From assembly GCA_949825045.1 (NCBI GenBank), contig OX463835.1:22399201-22463200 (forward strand): a DNA stretch of 64,000 nucleotides. Reading direction: 5' to 3'. Below are positions 63,723 through 64,000 of the stretch, piece by piece (position 1 is the stretch's first letter; each line of letters opens with the position of its first letter). The position numbers were made by a program, and so were the translations under genes. A model generated the notes under the pieces. It did not search any database. It was not told the DNA's origin and worked only from the letters and a program-made list of their open reading frames with translations. The stretch is from Argyresthia goedartella. Taxonomy: Eukaryota > Arthropoda > Insecta > Lepidoptera > Argyresthiidae.

Positions 63723-64000
63723 GTTAGGACCCTCCGCTCTTTGAACGTGCCCGTAGAAAATTGGGATTTGATAATCATTTATATCTTGCAGAATAAACTA
63801 GATACCAAATTAAAATTTAAATGGGAAGAAAAAATTAATTCTAGGAAATTGCCAACGTTACAGGAATTCAAGGCTTTCTTGAGGGACCGCGCTGACCTGC
63901 TCAAGCAGGATCAGCGGAGCGAACCCACGCCGGCGGAAGCGGCAATCCAGCCGCGACGCCTTTAAGGAAGACCATGGTAACCACGTCCGATCCTACCAAG
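63723..64000 (+). pseudogene. Second BEL/Pao Gag, continuation after the hAT insertion
   Basis: After the duplication the Gag frame resumes: LNVPVENWDLIIIYI, KLDTKLKFKWEEKI and LPTLQEFKAFLRDRADLL, the C-terminal end of the DUF1759 region. A stop at 63963-63965 ends this frame; another frame continues to the window edge (TPLRKTMVTTSD). It could be a frameshift or the natural gag end. The rest of the element, including pol, is beyond the window. Confidence 0.8.

Noticed and set aside
1..64000. CRISPR array, bacterial operons or prophage
   Set aside because: No direct repeat-spacer pattern; the coding content, GT-AG introns and element types are those of an animal genome.

Overview
The window reads as transposon-dense, AT-rich insect DNA, most likely from a moth or butterfly (Lepidoptera). 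The basis is the mix of element types: BEL/Pao LTR elements, a Jockey LINE, Dong-like LINE ends sitting in TAA repeats, a mariner, hAT, PIF/Harbinger, THAP/P-type and Polinton-like sequences, and tRNA-derived SINEs. Species assignment is inference; no marker gene is present. Almost every recognisable coding stretch belongs to a mobile element. The only good host-gene candidate is a two-exon ZAD (zf-AD) domain on the minus strand at 35.0-35.4 kb.

Layout, left to right. 0.7-2.8 kb (-): LINE with coiled-coil ORF1, broken endonuclease and an 85-bp tandem-monomer 5' region. 3.0-3.5 kb: LINE RT relic. 3.9-6.2 kb: palindrome-centred repeat, then two inverted copies of one LINE 3' end. 7.05-8.32 kb: mariner with intact 27-bp TIRs and a broken transposase. 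9.5-10.0 kb: second palindrome-centred repeat. 11.0-12.2 kb: two head-to-tail, 5'-truncated Dong/R4-like LINE ends between TAA runs. 13.2-17.3 kb: intron-containing HARBI1-type nuclease gene convergent with a Myb/SANT-like partner. 18.9-21.9 kb: nearly intact LINE with N-terminal zinc finger and C-terminal restriction-like endonuclease. 23-24.6 kb: SINE and LINE relics. 25.3-26.6 kb: second Harbinger relic with divergent MADF-type gene. 27.0-30.5 kb: BEL fragment, then a LINE with a PHD-finger ORF1. 31.4-34.3 kb: mixed LINE relics. 35.0-35.4 kb: ZAD exons. 36.9-38.9 kb: THAP/P-element-type transposase gene with exon structure. 39.5-40.35 kb: candidate hAT-type non-autonomous element.

The right third is a nested stack. 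A Polinton/adintovirus-like remnant (protease and structural-like genes on + at 41.5-42.6 kb; protein-primed type DNA polymerase on - at 56.4-59.3 kb) is split by a palindrome-centred repeat. That repeat is split by a complete BEL/Pao element (43353-55859, 741-bp LTRs, 5-bp target duplication GCTGT). The BEL's left LTR is split by a complete Jockey-clade LINE (43872-49136, 11-bp target duplication). The Jockey/BEL block is GC-rich and young; the LTRs differ at 7 of 741 sites by direct reading. To the right lie a SINE and the 5' part of another BEL/Pao element, whose gag is split by a 2480-bp hAT transposon with a perfect 8-bp target duplication.

The genes do not form a shared pathway. Each cluster carries the proteins one element needs to copy or move itself, and most are broken by a few identifiable stops, frameshifts or deletions. 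Spans called empty were read for coding similarity only; repeats lacking coding motifs could be missed.
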